Shown: one piece after another, positions 1 to 11,222 of the stretch
Numbering within the stretch: the stretch's first letter is position 1
Layout of the letters: each line of letters opens with the position of its first letter
Assembly (NCBI GenBank): GCA_900074885.1
Contig: FJUW01000001.1
Coordinates: 124,001 to 188,000, forward strand
Reading direction: 5' to 3'
DNA: 64,000 bases
Origin: Rhynchosporium graminicola
Taxonomy: Eukaryota > Ascomycota > Leotiomycetes > Helotiales > Ploettnerulaceae
The notes under the pieces: generated by a model
Database searches by the model: none
What the model was told of the DNA's origin: nothing
Seen by the model: the letters and a program-made list of their open reading frames with translations, nothing else
Program-made: the position numbers and the translations under genes

Positions 1-1491
1 ACCGGGAGATGTGACTTGTGCTAACATTCGAAGTGCATGTAGGGAATGAGATTCTCTAGCGAGCTTCGCCGGGACGCGGTCAAAGACTGAGTCCATTTTC
101 TCTTTCCTTCCAAGTGACTTTGCCGAAACGATTTCAAGATCGCTGTCCGATTCATTGAGAGGAGATGCTTTTCGATCAACTGATTTTGATACTCTTACTC
201 GAATGAGGCGCTTCTTGGACATCGGCTTCTTCCCTATCTCGGCTTCCGCATTAGGTTCATCGGTAGCTGTGCCCTTGCCCTTGCCCATCTTGCTTGGTGG
301 TGGTGACTTCATCTGAGAGAGAGCGTCTTCTAACGATGGTAGCTCAGCATTGTCGTCATCGATGGTATCTGACAGTGCTGGCAGGTTGGATGGTGTGGCG
401 ACTCTGTCGGCAGCTGGGTTGGGTGACGCCGGAGAGGTAGGTGGTGTTTCCTTAGTCTCTGGATCTGAATGTGGAGCAGCAGAGCTTGAGCTTGCAGGTC
501 GGGCAGGCTCTGGTGTCGCTTCCATGATGGATTGCTGCTTGTTGAACTTTGCAAAAAAGTCTGCCTTGGTAAACTTCTTCTTGGTGGTTGCGTAATGTGC
601 TAATTGTTGATTTCGACTCAAGCGTTGTGTCTCCCGGTGCATTTCTTCGAGAGCTTTCTTACTGGCTTTACGATTCGGACGTGACGATTGTGTGAGACGT
701 CTCTCGCCTTCGCTATCTTCGATGTCATCCTCCTCTGCCAGTGTCTTTGTGTATCGTTGTGTCTCTTCCGCCCTTTTCGTTTTCTCTTTTGCAGCTTCGG
801 CTTCCTTAGCTTGACGTTCCAGTTTCTTCTTCTCTACTAAGGCCAAGAACCGAGAGTTTCCGGCATCTGGTAGCTCCACATCGGATCCGGATCCAGCGTC
901 GAAAGCACCATACGATTTTGCTGGAGAGACAAACAGGCCTGGTGAGGTGGATCTTCTTGGAGGACTCGACTTGGGGGTATCTTGACGCGCGACGCGTATT
1001 CTTCGTTTCCGCGAGACCACAGGTGTATCGCTTGCGTCACTAACATCTCCTGTACTTGTGCCTGCATCGGGCGATTTGCTCTTCGTCATGAGCAGTTTCT
1101 TGACGCGTTCCCGTGCGGTTTGTGCAGACGGCAACTCCTCATCCGAATTGTCCTCATTTGCTTGCATCCTGGCCGCCATTCTGCCTTTAGGTCGGATAAT
1201 ATCTACATCGTCATCCTCAGAAGGACTGTTCATAGTATCATGTGCAGTGACTTTCTCTGTGTGTTGTGCAACTGTTGTCTCGCTGTTGTCCTTTGGTTCC
1301 GAAGTCGATGTTTTGGCCCATGGGACAATTCTCTTAGCTCTCGCAGATCCCAAGACACTCTCATCGTCGGAGTCATTGTCGAATGCAGCCAGCATGGCCT
1401 TGACCTTCGAGTTTGGAGTCAATTGAATAGGCGACATGGCCCCAGACTCGCTCGATGGGGAGGACTCTCTGATTGATGCTATGGAGGCCAT
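1..1491 (-). CDS. mrc1: DNA replication checkpoint mediator MRC1 (claspin-like), N-terminal part, cut by window edge
   Basis: Uninterrupted reading frame of 497 codons from an ATG at 1491 running off the left edge. Mrc1/claspin travels with the replisome and relays Mec1/ATR signals to the Rad53/Cds1 kinase. What is visible: a long Ser/Thr- and acid-rich disordered N-terminus with several SQ/TQ sites expected of a checkpoint-kinase substrate; basic patches; and a conserved block encoded around 560-680 (SKKALEEMHRETQRLSRNQQ, followed by KKFTKADFFAKFN), which is the recognisable fungal Mrc1 signature. Family members usually exceed 1000 residues, so about half is missing. No intron is needed in this part. 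It is divergent from the molybdate transporter at 2050. The family call rests on the conserved block; the rest is low complexity. Confidence 0.8.
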   Translation of the reverse strand, partial: MASIASIRESSPSSESGAMSPIQLTPNSKVKAMLAAFDNDSDDESVLGSARAKRIVPWAKTSTSEPKDNSETTVAQHTEKVTAHDTMNSPSEDDDVDIIRPKGRMAARMQANEDNSDEELPSAQTARERVKKLLMTKSKSPDAGTSTGDVSDASDTPVVSRKRRIRVARQDTPKSSPPRRSTSPGLFVSPAKSYGAFDAGSGSDVELPDAGNSRFLALVEKKKLERQAKEAEAAKEKTKRAEETQRYTKTLAEEDDIEDSEGERRLTQSSRPNRKASKKALEEMHRETQRLSRNQQLAHYATTKKKFTKADFFAKFNKQQSIMEATPEPARPASSSSAAPHSDPETKETPPTSPASPNPAADRVATPSNLPALSDTIDDDNAELPSLEDALSQMKSPPPSKMGKGKGTATDEPNAEAEIGKKPMSKKRLIRVRVSKSVDRKASPLNESDSDLEIVSAKSLGRKEKMDSVFDRVPAKLARESHSLHALRMLAQVTSPG

Positions 1492-2049
1492 AGTTGATAT
1501 TTCGTAGAATGTAAGCTGTGAATTAATGCAGGCTTTCTGTAAGAAATGTCAGACGATCATATGCAGAGATAATTCATGTTTTGGTCGGGAAAAGTATGAA
1601 GGGCGAAAAGTTGGACATGAGAGTGGAAGAGGAAGTGGAAGTGGCAATGAGCTCTGATGCTTCTGCCGCGTCCGCGACGAGTTGGGAGTTTACGCGACCG
1701 CGACTGAGCTAGCGGGTCGATCCGCTGCCCCCACTTTATTGGCCCTCGATCCGCTGTCGGTTCTTATGTCCCATTGTACCCCAGTCTGCAATTATGTCTC
1801 GTCAGCCATCCTTCGTACCTCCTCTATTCTAAATAGTCTCGCTTCAGCCTACGAGTTATCCGGATGCGCACATCCTTTTCCTTCTCCATCGTGCATATGA
1901 GCACCCTATGTAGTTAACCTTTTTCCCATTGACTGGCTGTATCTTCGGGACCAGAATTCGCAGCTCGCAACCGTCCTCTTGGCCATCGACATTGTTATAT
2001 CCTCTCACGCCCTTGCCACGGCCAGACCTTTATCACCAAAAAACCTGAG
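1492..2049. promoter_or_regulatory. Divergent intergenic region between mrc1 and the molybdate transporter, with an MCB-like motif
   Basis: 558 bp shared upstream region. It contains ACGCGA at 1692-1697 next to further CGCG-containing sequence (about 1667-1705). This resembles the MBF/MCB cell-cycle box (ACGCGT or ACGCGA) that drives G1/S genes in yeasts, which would suit mrc1 about 200 bp away. The motif is short and its function is inferred. Confidence 0.3.
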
Positions 2050-3609
2050 ATGGATTTCACACGTCTCCGTCGTAATCATGCAAATAACGTTGCCACCTTC
2101 CGAAGTTCACCTCTTTCCGAAATTTCTGGATCACTTGGAGATCTGGGAACACTCCTCCCACTCATGATAGCTCTAGCTGTCAATGATTCAATTTCACTTT
2201 CCTCTACGCTAGTCTTCTCAGGTGTTTGGAATGTTCTTACTGGCGTCGCTTTTGGTATCCCACTTCCTGTGCAGCCCATGAAAGTGAGGTCTTACCTTGG
2301 CTACTGGTATGCTTTCTACATGACTACAATAGTTGACCTCGATACCAGGCTATAGCTGCAGTTGCAATTGCTAGAAAGTTTTCTAAAGGAGAGACCATAT
2401 CAGCAGGATTCACAACATCTGCTTTCGTCTTTCTTTTCGGCGTTACCGGGCTCCTCAGGTGGTTCACTCGAGTGATACCTACTCCTGTCGTTAAAGGGAT
2501 TCAGGTCGGAGCAGGTTTATCTTTGGTACTTTCTGCCGGCAGCAGCCTTCTTCAGCCCCTTGGATGGACAACACCAAATGCCGAGGACAACTTTTTATGG
2601 GCACTTTTCGCTTTCATCGCCCTTCTTGGCACCCAGAAAATGCAGAGTGTGCCATACTCTCTGTTGATGTTCCTTCTCGGGTCAGTACTTGCACTATTTA
2701 CTGCTGGATCACACAACCTCCCATCGCTCAAGTTATGGCATCCCACGACTTTCGTCCCGACATTGACAGCTTTCAAGACTGGTGCTTTGAACGCTGGCTT
2801 GGGTCAAGTTCCTCTCACGACCTTGAACTCGGTCATCGCTGTCACCTATCTCGCGGCGGACCTTTTACCTCAAGTTCCTACTCCTGGAGTTACTGAAATT
2901 GGTATCAGTGTTGCTGTGATGAACTTGATCGGTGGTTGGTTCGGTGCCATGCCTGTCTGTCAGTACGTAGCTTTCCCTTCTCAAAGTCTCAATGATCTCG
3001 GATCAGGATCAGATTCTTCGTGATTCTGGTCCCAATCTTAAAACAAAGAAACCTTGACATGCTAAACTTCCGATCAGCGGGTCTGGCGGCTTAGCTGCGC
3101 AATATAGATTCGGTGCTCGAAGTGGCGCCAGCATCATCATCCTTGGTTCATTCAAGATTATTCTCGGTCTCGTCTTTGGCGAGAGTCTGATTGGACTTCT
3201 CCGAGAGTATCCAAATAGTCTTCTTGGAATCATGGTTTTAGCAGCTGGTTTGGAGCTCGCTAAAGCCGGCGAGAGCTTGAATTATGGTGCTAGAGATCTA
3301 TGGGAAGCTTCAGACTCAGGACAAGATGTTAGATCAGAGCATGAAAGCACCAAGCGACAACGCGCACTTTCCGATGAGGAACGGAAAGAGAGGTGGACGG
3401 TCATGTTTATGACTGTCGGCTTCCTGTTAGCCTTCAAGAATGATGGTATTGGGTTCCTTGCAGGTATGTCGTGCCACTACTCTAACCAGGCCTCGAAATT
3501 GTGGGCGGAGTTCCAGAGTCAGAAGTCAAGAACGGGCGGCGGATCAGCGAGAAGGAGACAAGCTACGACCGTTGAGGAGGAAGAGGAGCAATTACTAGGA
3601 GACTCGTAA
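2050..3609 (+). CDS. MOT1-type molybdate transporter (sulfate-transporter-like)
   Basis: Three exons: 2050-2283, 2349-2962, 3078-3609, giving 459 aa. Introns are 65 and 115 bp with GT..AG ends and consistent phases. The protein matches the MOT1 family of high-affinity molybdate transporters. It has an N-terminal SGSLGDLGTLLPLMIALA block, then FGIPLPVQPMK spliced to AIAAVAIARKFS, and a second repeat WFGAMPVCH spliced to GSGGLAAQYRFGARSGAS. These are the paired family motifs thought to line the substrate path. About ten hydrophobic segments are present. The C-terminus is hydrophilic and acidic (VEEEEEQLLGDS), probably cytosolic. The start ATG directly precedes the conserved block. Sulfate rather than molybdate as substrate cannot be excluded from sequence. 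Confidence 0.85.
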
Positions 3610-4593
3610 TTCTCTATACTGAGCTGCTGTACTTTGCGTTGACAGTGATGAATCCATAATATTATTCGCCAGCTGGCGAGAAGTCCAGCTGCGGGGTGTG
3701 TAAATTCCCAGCCTTGGAAGCTCCTGAAGTTGGAGAACGTCGTACATTTACTAGAATTATGACTTGGTGGCACCAGTTTCGAAATTCGCTCTCACTACGA
3801 AAAGCATCTCAGTGCACAGCTTCTAGTCCGAGCTTCTCCTCCGAGGTCGGTCTGCGTGCGTACTTATAACAAGGCCGCACCATTTCTGACCTTGCAACTT
3901 GCAACACCCCCGGGTGCAGTATTGTAGGAGTCAAGGAGCTCCAGACCCTCTTTAAGGTTATCAGATTGCTCTCCCTAGTGGGGGACACGAATCCACCCTA
4001 CCTAAGATAGTTATAGTGCAGTGCAGTGCAGTGCAGTGCAGTATACTAGGACACCTCAAGCTGAAGCTTCAATATCCAAGATACCTCTCACAACGTCCAC
4101 GACTGCCCACCAAATGGATACCATGATTCAAAGGCGGGTTTTGTTCATTCTTCTATTGACCAACCAACCACTTATCATCAACCAAGATCACCTCATCTCC
4201 ACAGCCAAACTTGTGATATACCAAGTATTCTAGAACACACCGATTCATTCATTGCCAGCTGTCCCTGCTGCACCTGCACCTGCCCCTCACCCGCCTATCA
4301 GCAGACCCCCCGCAAAAGCGGATCATTCGTACCACAGTGCACTCTCGACTCACTCCCGTCACAGTTCGTGCTACACTACCCCCAAGGTCCAACGTCAACA
4401 CTGCTTCCTCTCCTTCTTCCTCTTTGACTTCCTTCACTGTTCTATCAATCCCTTGCATGCTGCGTGCAGCTTCAATGGGCCCTTCAATTCAGTTCTCTTG
4501 GTCCTCGATTTCGTCTCAGGTCTTGCTTTGTCGTTCGCACCCTAATCGTACAATCCTCATTGCTCTTGATAGTAAGGTTCGAACATCAGCATT
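3610..4593. other. Intergenic, with a pentanucleotide repeat
   Basis: No convincing gene. A perfect AGTGC pentanucleotide tract lies at about 4015-4042. The stretch 4250-4590 is pyrimidine-rich on the + strand and is probably promoter/5' UTR of the next gene. Confidence 0.5.
4015..4042. repeat. AGTGC pentanucleotide microsatellite
   Basis: About five and a half tandem AGTGC units, seen directly in the sequence. Confidence 0.9.
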
Positions 4594-6056
4594 ATGGTCG
4601 TCTTCCTAGATCTCGATGAGGATGTCGAACCCCCGGAACTTGGACATGGACTAGGAGAGAGCGCTGTTATTAAGGACCATTGGATAGGGCATCACGATAG
4701 GGCATTTGCGGGCGTATTGAGGCGTTTGGATATAAATGGGGGTTCTGTGACTGTGCCTGGGAATGGACATGGAAATGCAGCTGGGGGCCAGAAGCAGAGA
4801 GAAAACCCGAATAAGAATATGCCGATTACGCAGGCTTTGGGTTGTTATCCGTAAGACGTTCTCAGTTTCCCTCATTCGTGAACCTTTTTTTTTGGTAGCT
4901 GGAGCTAGATATAGTTTGATGTCAATAACAGACAATGCTAACAATGCATGATACAGAGTTATAATGTCCATCGCATCTCACATTGACCTCAACACTCTCG
5001 ACGCCCTCTCCTCTACCTGCCGTCAAGTACGAGTCAATCTACTCCAATTCCGTACCCAACTCATAAATTCTACACTTCACTGTGACAATGAAGATGTTGC
5101 GCTAGATCCCGAACACACCTTTCGATACCGTGCCAGGGCCGCTGATTGGTATTTCGTAGAAGGTGGCACAATCGGTTCTGGAGCTGGGAAATTTGGAGAT
5201 TGTGCTAGGGATATGGTGGGTGGGTGTAGGAGATGCGGAAGGATTGTTTGTAGAGTATGTTTATTCACTTCTCCCTTTGCCGAGCTCTACAATTTCTATT
5301 GCCAAATAGAGAGTACCTACTAACACTTCACAGAATTGCACTATCAAACCTCCAGCTCCAGTCCTCCTTCGTCACAGACACCGTCGTCTCTGCAAAACAT
5401 GCACCAAAGCACCCTTATCCTCCCTTGTTTCAGGCCTCCCAACTCCTCTCTCATCCGCGTCATACCCCTCCGACTCCGCACTCACACCAACCACCGCCTC
5501 AACACTAAAGCAAAAAACTTGCGCCTGTCCGACCGAAGGCGTCTGGCTCTGCCAACCCTGCGGTCGCAGCCTCCGTAGCGCCGACACAGAATACGAAAGC
5601 ATCTGGAAATGGCGAACCCGATACCTCCCCTCACTCGGAGGTCTCGGCGTCGGAATCGGCGAAGGCAATCGTGGAGTTCCTTGTGGTCGTAATGGAGAAT
5701 GTATTGCGGCCAGAGAAGTCGAATCAGAAATCGATTGTGATGCTGAGGACGCTAGGGAGATTGATAGGGATAGCCGTGCTGAGTCGCCGGCGAGCCCAGG
5801 GAGTTCGAACGGGAGTGCGAATGGAAGTACGGCTGGACAGATGGGACCGGGGTATGCGAGACATGAGATTGAGGGTATTGGAGGTGTGGTTAAAAGGAAG
5901 TTGGTTAGGATGGTGAAGGTTGGTGCCTGTGTGCCTGAGTGGGGGGATGAGAAAGATGCCGGGAAGTTTTTGGTTAGGGAAGAAGAGGGAAAATCGAGGA
6001 GTTGGTGTGGGTGGTGTTGGAGGGTTGTGCCTGGTGCTAAGGATATTATTGAATAG
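4594..6056 (+). CDS. Conserved fungal Cys-rich protein, F-box-like N-terminus, function unknown
   Basis: Three exons 4594-4850, 4957-5254, 5334-6056 give 425 aa. Both introns carry clear branch points (gctaac at 4938, ctaac at 5320). The N-terminal part, IDLNTLDALSSTCRQVRVNL, resembles an F-box-like helix set. The middle and C-terminal parts hold many CxxC pairs: CRRCGRIVCRNC across intron 2, then CKTC, CACP, CQPC, CGRNGEC and finally WCGWCW. These suggest several zinc-binding knuckles. The linker at about residues 300-340 is Ser/Gly-rich and probably disordered. I recognise it as a conserved filamentous-fungal protein without an assigned role. A ubiquitin-ligase adaptor is possible but unproven. 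ATG 4594 is the first in frame; an upstream non-coding exon is possible. Confidence 0.75.
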
Positions 6057-7136
6057 TGGGAAGGTGTTTGGCGTGGTTATTTTGAGCTTGATGGAGTATG
6101 AATTGGTTTACTTAGCTGGATGTTAGGAGAGGGATGGGTCATAGAAGATGTTCGTCACGAGGAAATTGCACGAACTAGGAAATGAAGCAACAACTGCAAA
6201 AGATACTAAACCATCGAATGTGCATCACATGACGCATAATCAAGCATTCACTCTGCCACCGCTGGCCCAACCCGTCACCTATCGCAATGCTCCCATCTCG
6301 AAACCGTGTCTGCCGTGTATCTTTTGTAGACATCAATAATATCGTAAATATCTCAGGTGGCAGGGCTAGCTAGCGCAGCTAGCCGAGCCATCACCGCTAG
6401 CCTGCCTCGCCTGGTCCATCGAAGATAACCAAACAAACATTCACCCCGGCAGTATGCCGAGAACCAAGAAACCAGACCAGACATAGATACCACCAGGAAA
6501 CCGAGACATGAGCAATCAGAAACCACATAGCAGGAAAAAATTTTCAGAGGGTAGCACACGAAGGAAGGAGGATCGTAAGGGTAAGGATGAGGAGATCTCT
6601 GTGTGTGTGGTTAGTTTTGAGATTCGTTCGCTACTTCCCGGAAGTTTGGGGATTTTTGGGGATTTTTTTTTCGCTTTGTTTTTATGTGATGAGGGCGAGG
6701 ATGGGGATGGGGAGTTGGAGGGTGAGTGTGATTGTGGTTGTAGGTGTGGGATGGGGTAGAATGGGGGGAGATGTGGGCGGTGGAGTGTGAGATGAGATGA
6801 TATGAGATGAGATGAGAAAGGGGGGTGGTGAGATGGAGATGGCAAGAGGAGGGTCGCAAGGGGTGTAATTATGGAGTTTCATTTGAGAAATGAGAAGGAA
6901 GGAGAGGACGCGATACTTGAGGTCGGGTGTTCCTCAGATTCTTGCTTTTGCGAATCGTTGGGCAAGATGTCGTGGTTGTTATGTGATGAATGTCATATTG
7001 GGGAATCTGTATCTGATTTTCAGGGCGAGGATCCAGATTCGATACCCGTAGCTCTCTCTCATATCTTCGAAGTCGTCGAAAGTAGTAGCCCTATCCTCAT
7101 CCCCTCTTCTCCCGCTCATCTCATAGCCCTACAATC
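6057..7136. other. Convergent intergenic region with G/T-rich, low-complexity strand asymmetry
   Basis: Lies between the tails of two convergent genes. The stretch 6580-6850 is strikingly purine/T-rich on the + strand and contains a degenerate GAGAT/TGAGA tract (about 6787-6820). Short open frames here are low-complexity artefacts. Confidence 0.5.
6787..6822. repeat. GAGAT-type degenerate simple repeat
   Basis: Tandem (t)gagatga units interrupted once by atatgag, read directly from the sequence. Confidence 0.6.
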
Positions 7137-8920
7137 TCACATTCGCAACTCCCCTCTTCCTCCCTCTTTCCCACCGAGAATCAGGTCCTCTTTCCTTCCA
7201 CTATTAACCAATTCCGTGAAGTCTCGAATATCCTTGATTAGTTCATCAGGTTTCTCGATGCTGGGGAAATGGCCGCCTTTGTCGTGGGTGCGCCAGATGA
7301 TTATGTTGCGCGAGACTGTGGAGGAGGCCCAGAAGTGGGGAATGTTGAGGACGTCTATAAAGGAGACTTGGTGTCAGTAAGGATTGCAGAGAGTCTGAAA
7401 GGGGATGTGAAATGTGCTTTGGACATCTGGAGTTTTGTATAATTAAGTGGTGATAGAATTTTAGGTAAGTATTGATGGAATGTAGTGCATGGAGAAAAGA
7501 TCATGAAATCACATCTTGGAAAGGGTGTTAAACCATACCTTTTGGGAAAATCGAAGCACCAAAGTCGACGGTTTTGGGTAGCGGAGTTGAGATTATTGAT
7601 GTCACCTTTGCTAATTGACTCTTGGCTTTGCCGTTCTTGTAGATGGATGCATGGCCTGCTGTGCCGGGAATGAGGTAGAGCTAAGAGGTACAAGTGGCGT
7701 TATTAATAGACCGCTATACTTTCAGGAGGACGAGGGAAAATATAAGGGTTCAGGAAGAGACGATTGGTCGGAAGCTACACTGGGTAGTATTTTTGAGCTG
7801 TCGAAGTGGTTGATCTAACTTCTGGGGATCTGATGTGTTTACGTACCATAGTCCATGTGATCAATTCTTCCTCTTCCCAAGTAAAGTCATCGTCGACCAA
7901 GTGTTCGACTTTGTCTCTAATCCACGCCAGCATACCAATCGGTGAGTCGACCAGAGCATATGACAACGTCTGAGGTTTGGTTCCTTGGATCTCCATGTAT
8001 CCTTTTTAAACGTCATTAGCTCTCTAGTCTTTGCCTGTCTTCTGCACTTGTAGGAGAAGAGGACTAGACCTACCATTTTCTTCTTCCCGCCACCACATCA
8101 TTCTACCTAAAAGACCTCCATCCTTTGACTTGTCTTGCCAGATTGCCCATACAATGAACTGTACGAACGCGATAGGCTGCTTCCACCATGATGGAGGGCC
8201 GGCTATAACCATATTCACGTGGATTGCCACACAATTATCTGGGTAGAGAGCCGCGATGAATCGGACTACCGTTGAACCCCAATCTCCACCTTGTCCCTAT
8301 TATATTGTGAGCACAGCGAATGACAACAGTCCAGAAGCGATTTTTTATTTTCAAGTGTTGGCTTCGAGAAATTTGATAGAGTTACTTACCATATACGTCT
8401 CGTATCCCAATGCAGTCATCAGCTTATGATCAATATGCGCAATATCACACAACGAGAAATCCCCCCTTTGAGACATATCAGAAAACACGAATCCCGGCAA
8501 ACTAGGCGCAACAACATGATACGCCTGTCCACCATCCTTCGGCTCCACGAGCTCATCAATAATCTTATCGACCTCTAGAAAGTTTCCCGGCCAGCCATGT
8601 TGAAAGAGCAGAGGAATGGCTCCTTCACGTGACGATCTGTGATGCACAAAATGCATCGTCAGATCCTCGCCGTCGTGATTGATAGGCAGTGTGAACATTC
8701 TCAAGTGGCCATTGATCTTGGCTTCTACGGCTCGCCAATCGTACTTGTGTGTCCAATATTGCTGGAGTTGCGATATTACTGGTGTTGGGACGCCGTGAGA
8801 CCATGCTTCTGAGGAGGGGAGATCTATCCCAGGGGGTAGACGAGCGGTAGAAACTCGTTGGGTGATGAAGGCAAGGAGTTCGTCAGAGACGGCTATTTTG
8901 AAGGGCTTTGGCGATGCCAT
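7137..8920 (-). CDS. Epoxide hydrolase (alpha/beta hydrolase, microsomal-type N-terminal domain)
   Basis: Five exons on the minus strand: 8920-8390, 8296-8074, 8001-7847, 7680-7539 and 7354-7137. They give 422 aa with consistent phases (introns 93, 72, 166 and 184 bp). The N-terminal EHN domain (about residues 5-115) begins PFKIAVSDELLAFITQRV. The oxyanion-hole motif is HGWPG. The nucleophile elbow GQGGDWGS falls just after intron 1, with Asp as nucleophile. The cap region carries WW and MWWREEENG. The catalytic His lies in DKGGHFPSIEKP near the C-terminus, spliced from FGASIFPK. Such enzymes open epoxides to diols, in detoxification or secondary metabolism. ATG 8920 is chosen because the in-frame codon further upstream is not ATG. 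No biosynthetic cluster surrounds it. Confidence 0.9.
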
Positions 8921-9182
8921 CGCAGAGAAGCTCAAATATTTGATTTAAATTGCGTAGTTGATACTCAGAAGCATGAGTTTGTGATGATGGCGGGGGTGGA
9001 GATATTTATTTATAGTGTAGCAAGTTTTGAGACTGGATAGCTTAAACGACGAGCAACGGAATTGGTGGTATGTAAAGAAAATATTAAAAGAGTTTATGCT
9101 GATACGATTGTGGTCAGAATTGAGGAATACTTGGGTACACATGAATGGATCTATATAATTCACTCTTCACAAACAAGACTCG

Positions 9183-9190
9183 ATAACAAT
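9183..9190. repeat. Left 8-bp target-site duplication (ATAACAAT) of the hAT-like element
   Basis: ATAACAAT immediately precedes the terminal inverted repeat starting CAGTGTGCGAAA at 9191. The identical octamer follows the right end at 11223-11230. Confidence 0.85.
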
Positions 9191-9265
9191 CAGTGTGCGA
9201 AAAAATAATCATCCTACTCAATTATACTCGATTATAATCGATTATAATTAGATTAGATTAGAGTA

Positions 9266-10549
9266 CAGTAGGGTGCAAAAAGTCTCTGTGCACCCCACTT
9301 AAAGCCAAGTGGCTCCTTACTCGATTCGGGGTTATTTACATGCCGCTTTTTCAAGGTAAACAAAGTAGAATTCTAATATTTTGTATACCACCCTTTAGCC
9401 TCAATAACAGATTGTACTCGATTGTCCATAGTAGTAGCTAGTCTATATAGAATTCCATTATCAATTGCATGCCACGCTTCTTGAGCTCCTTGAACTAATG
9501 CATCAAGTGTAGCATTAGTATCAGGAGCATGCTCGAGCTCAGGGTGTAGTCGGTATAGCTCTGCTTTTATTAAAGCCCAGAGGTTCTCGATTGGATTTAA
9601 GTCAGGAGAGTAAGGAGGCCAGCTCATAACTCGAATATTCATCTCTCGAAGTATCTCCTTTACAATTAAACCTCGATGTGGCCCTGCCCCGTCGTGCATA
9701 AACTCTCCTCCTTCGACAATAATATCAGGAAGAAACGCCTCATATAAGTTACGGATTACCCACGAAGTAACCCCTCCTCGAGGTGCAAGAGGATCTCCAT
9801 CGAGAGGTATTAAACCCGTCCTTCGATTATAGCCAAACGCAGCCCAAAGCATCTTCTTTACTCCTTTCCCTGAGCATCGAACCGGTTGTATATCTGCTTC
9901 GTGGCATTGATCTCGGGGGCGAGTAAAGGTCCAAATCGGCTTTATTCCTACTCCTCGTTCGACTGTACACTCATCAGACCACGAAACCTTCATCTAATCG
10001 TTAAGGGTATATGCCTGATGCCGAATTGCCCACTCGAGACGAGCTTCTGCGTGTGCCGCAGTAATAAAAGGTCTCTTCTTTTGAAGCCACTTCTTCTTAT
10101 CCATCGAGCGAAGTAAGCTTTGCATACACCTCTTCTTACAATCGTCGTTTACTTCTCGAAGTAAGTCCCGTATCTTAATATGAGGTTTCGAGTGATTAAC
10201 GACATCATAGACATGATCTCGTTGTTCTTCAGTTAAGGCTCGAGGCCGTCCAGCTCGTGGTTTCGACGTAAAATCAGTTGTGCCGAAGGGGTAGGTCTTA
10301 ATTGTAAGCCGGATTGTCGAGACAGGAATTTCAGGGTATTTTCGACGGATTCGAGGGACAGACCACTGCTCAGAAGCTAATTCGACAATTCGTGCACGCA
10401 TTTGAGGTGTTAATTCAGCTCGAGGCATCTTGATTATCTGTCAAAAGTGTGGTGTTTCTAGTAAAAGGGGCTCCGAAAAGTAGCATGTAAGTACTACTCG
10501 ATCGGGTAAGTGTAGCTTGGCATGCACAGAGACTTTTTGCACCCTACTG
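9266..10549 (-). mobile_element. Tc1/mariner-superfamily transposon, full length, nested insertion
   Basis: A 1284-bp element bounded by TA dinucleotides (9264-9265 and 10550-10551), the Tc1/mariner target duplication. The inverted repeats begin CAGTAGGGTGCAAAAAGTC and are identical for 27 bp (9266-9292 and 10523-10549). It carries one transposase gene on the minus strand. Its intact ends and clear target site inside the hAT-like element show it inserted later. Confidence 0.95.
9373..10428 (-). pseudogene. Tc1-type DD34E transposase with a single in-frame TAG
   Basis: The reading frame runs from ATG 10428 to 9373 and is interrupted by one TAG just before 9993. The N-terminal 144 residues carry paired helix-turn-helix DNA-binding segments (LTPQMRARIVELASEQWSVP and a GRPRALTEEQ hinge). 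The downstream 206 residues hold the catalytic triad: Asp in SWSDEC, Asp in MHDGAGPH, and Glu in SPDLNPIENLW. Exactly 34 residues separate the last two, giving DD34E. The TAG sits where Tc1 transposases normally have a Trp, so a TGG to TAG change is likely. No frameshift is seen; the gene is recently inactivated or needs readthrough. Confidence 0.9.
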
Positions 10550-10712
10550 TAGGTATTTTAGACCTTTGATTAGATTAGATTAGATTATACTCAATGATTA
10601 GGATTAGAGTAGACTTGATTATTCTTATATAATTAGCTATATAAGCTATATAAGCTATATAAAGATAGATAAAATATAATCTATATGTAACGGGGTTGAG
10701 GTTAAGCTCTCA

Positions 10713-10735
10713 CCAACTACGCCATCTGGACCAAA
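10713..10735 (-). other. tRNA-like segment with a perfect A-box
   Basis: On the minus strand GGTCCAGATGGCGTAGTTGG continues into GTGAGAGC. TGGCGTAGTTGG (10713-10724) matches the RNA polymerase III A-box consensus TRGCNNAGYNGG exactly and sits the right distance from a GGTCCAG-like acceptor start. No B-box (GGTTCRANTCC) is visible within the next 80 bases, so this is not a functional tRNA gene. It is probably a tRNA-derived fragment carried in the hAT-like element. Confidence 0.4.
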
Positions 10736-11222
10736 AGATCACAATATACTGCGCAAGCAGTATACGCTTAACACCGTACATATACAATCGACTACCACGT
10801 GACCATTACACTATACTAGTAAAAAGAGAGATATATATAGTTAATAAAGTAATAAAGTATATAATATATATTCCTTTTAATCTCTAGATTATAATTAATA
10901 ATATAATACTAATAAGCTATTATTACTAATAGAACCTTAGCTTTTAATCGTAGATATTAGTAATTTCTATATTAAGACTACTTACTAGTAGAATCTCGCT
11001 TTGATACGAGCTTCAAGCCTGAGGCAAGAGCCTAAGCTTAAAAAGAGAACTTAAGCGAGGATCTAAGCTCTTTTAAGGCTAGCTCCAAATCACGTGTCCT
11101 ACTCAATAATACTAAATTATACTTAATTATACTTTAATTAGATTAGAGTAGATTTAAATTACCTTTGATTAGATTAGAGTAGAAGGTTATACTCTAATCT
11201 AATCTAATCATTTCGCACACTG

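Larger units (their letters stand above)
9191..11222. mobile_element. Non-autonomous hAT-like element interrupted by a Tc1-type transposon
   Basis: Inverted termini CAGTGTGCGAAA (left 9191-9202; right end the reverse complement, TTTCGCACACTG, at 11211-11222) are flanked by an exact 8-bp duplication ATAACAAT. An 8-bp duplication and a CAGTG terminus are hallmarks of hAT elements. Removing the inner Tc1 insertion leaves about 750 bp of very AT-rich DNA with repeated GATTAGATTAG and CTATATAAG units and no transposase frame. It is therefore a MITE-like derivative needing an autonomous partner elsewhere. Confidence 0.75.
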
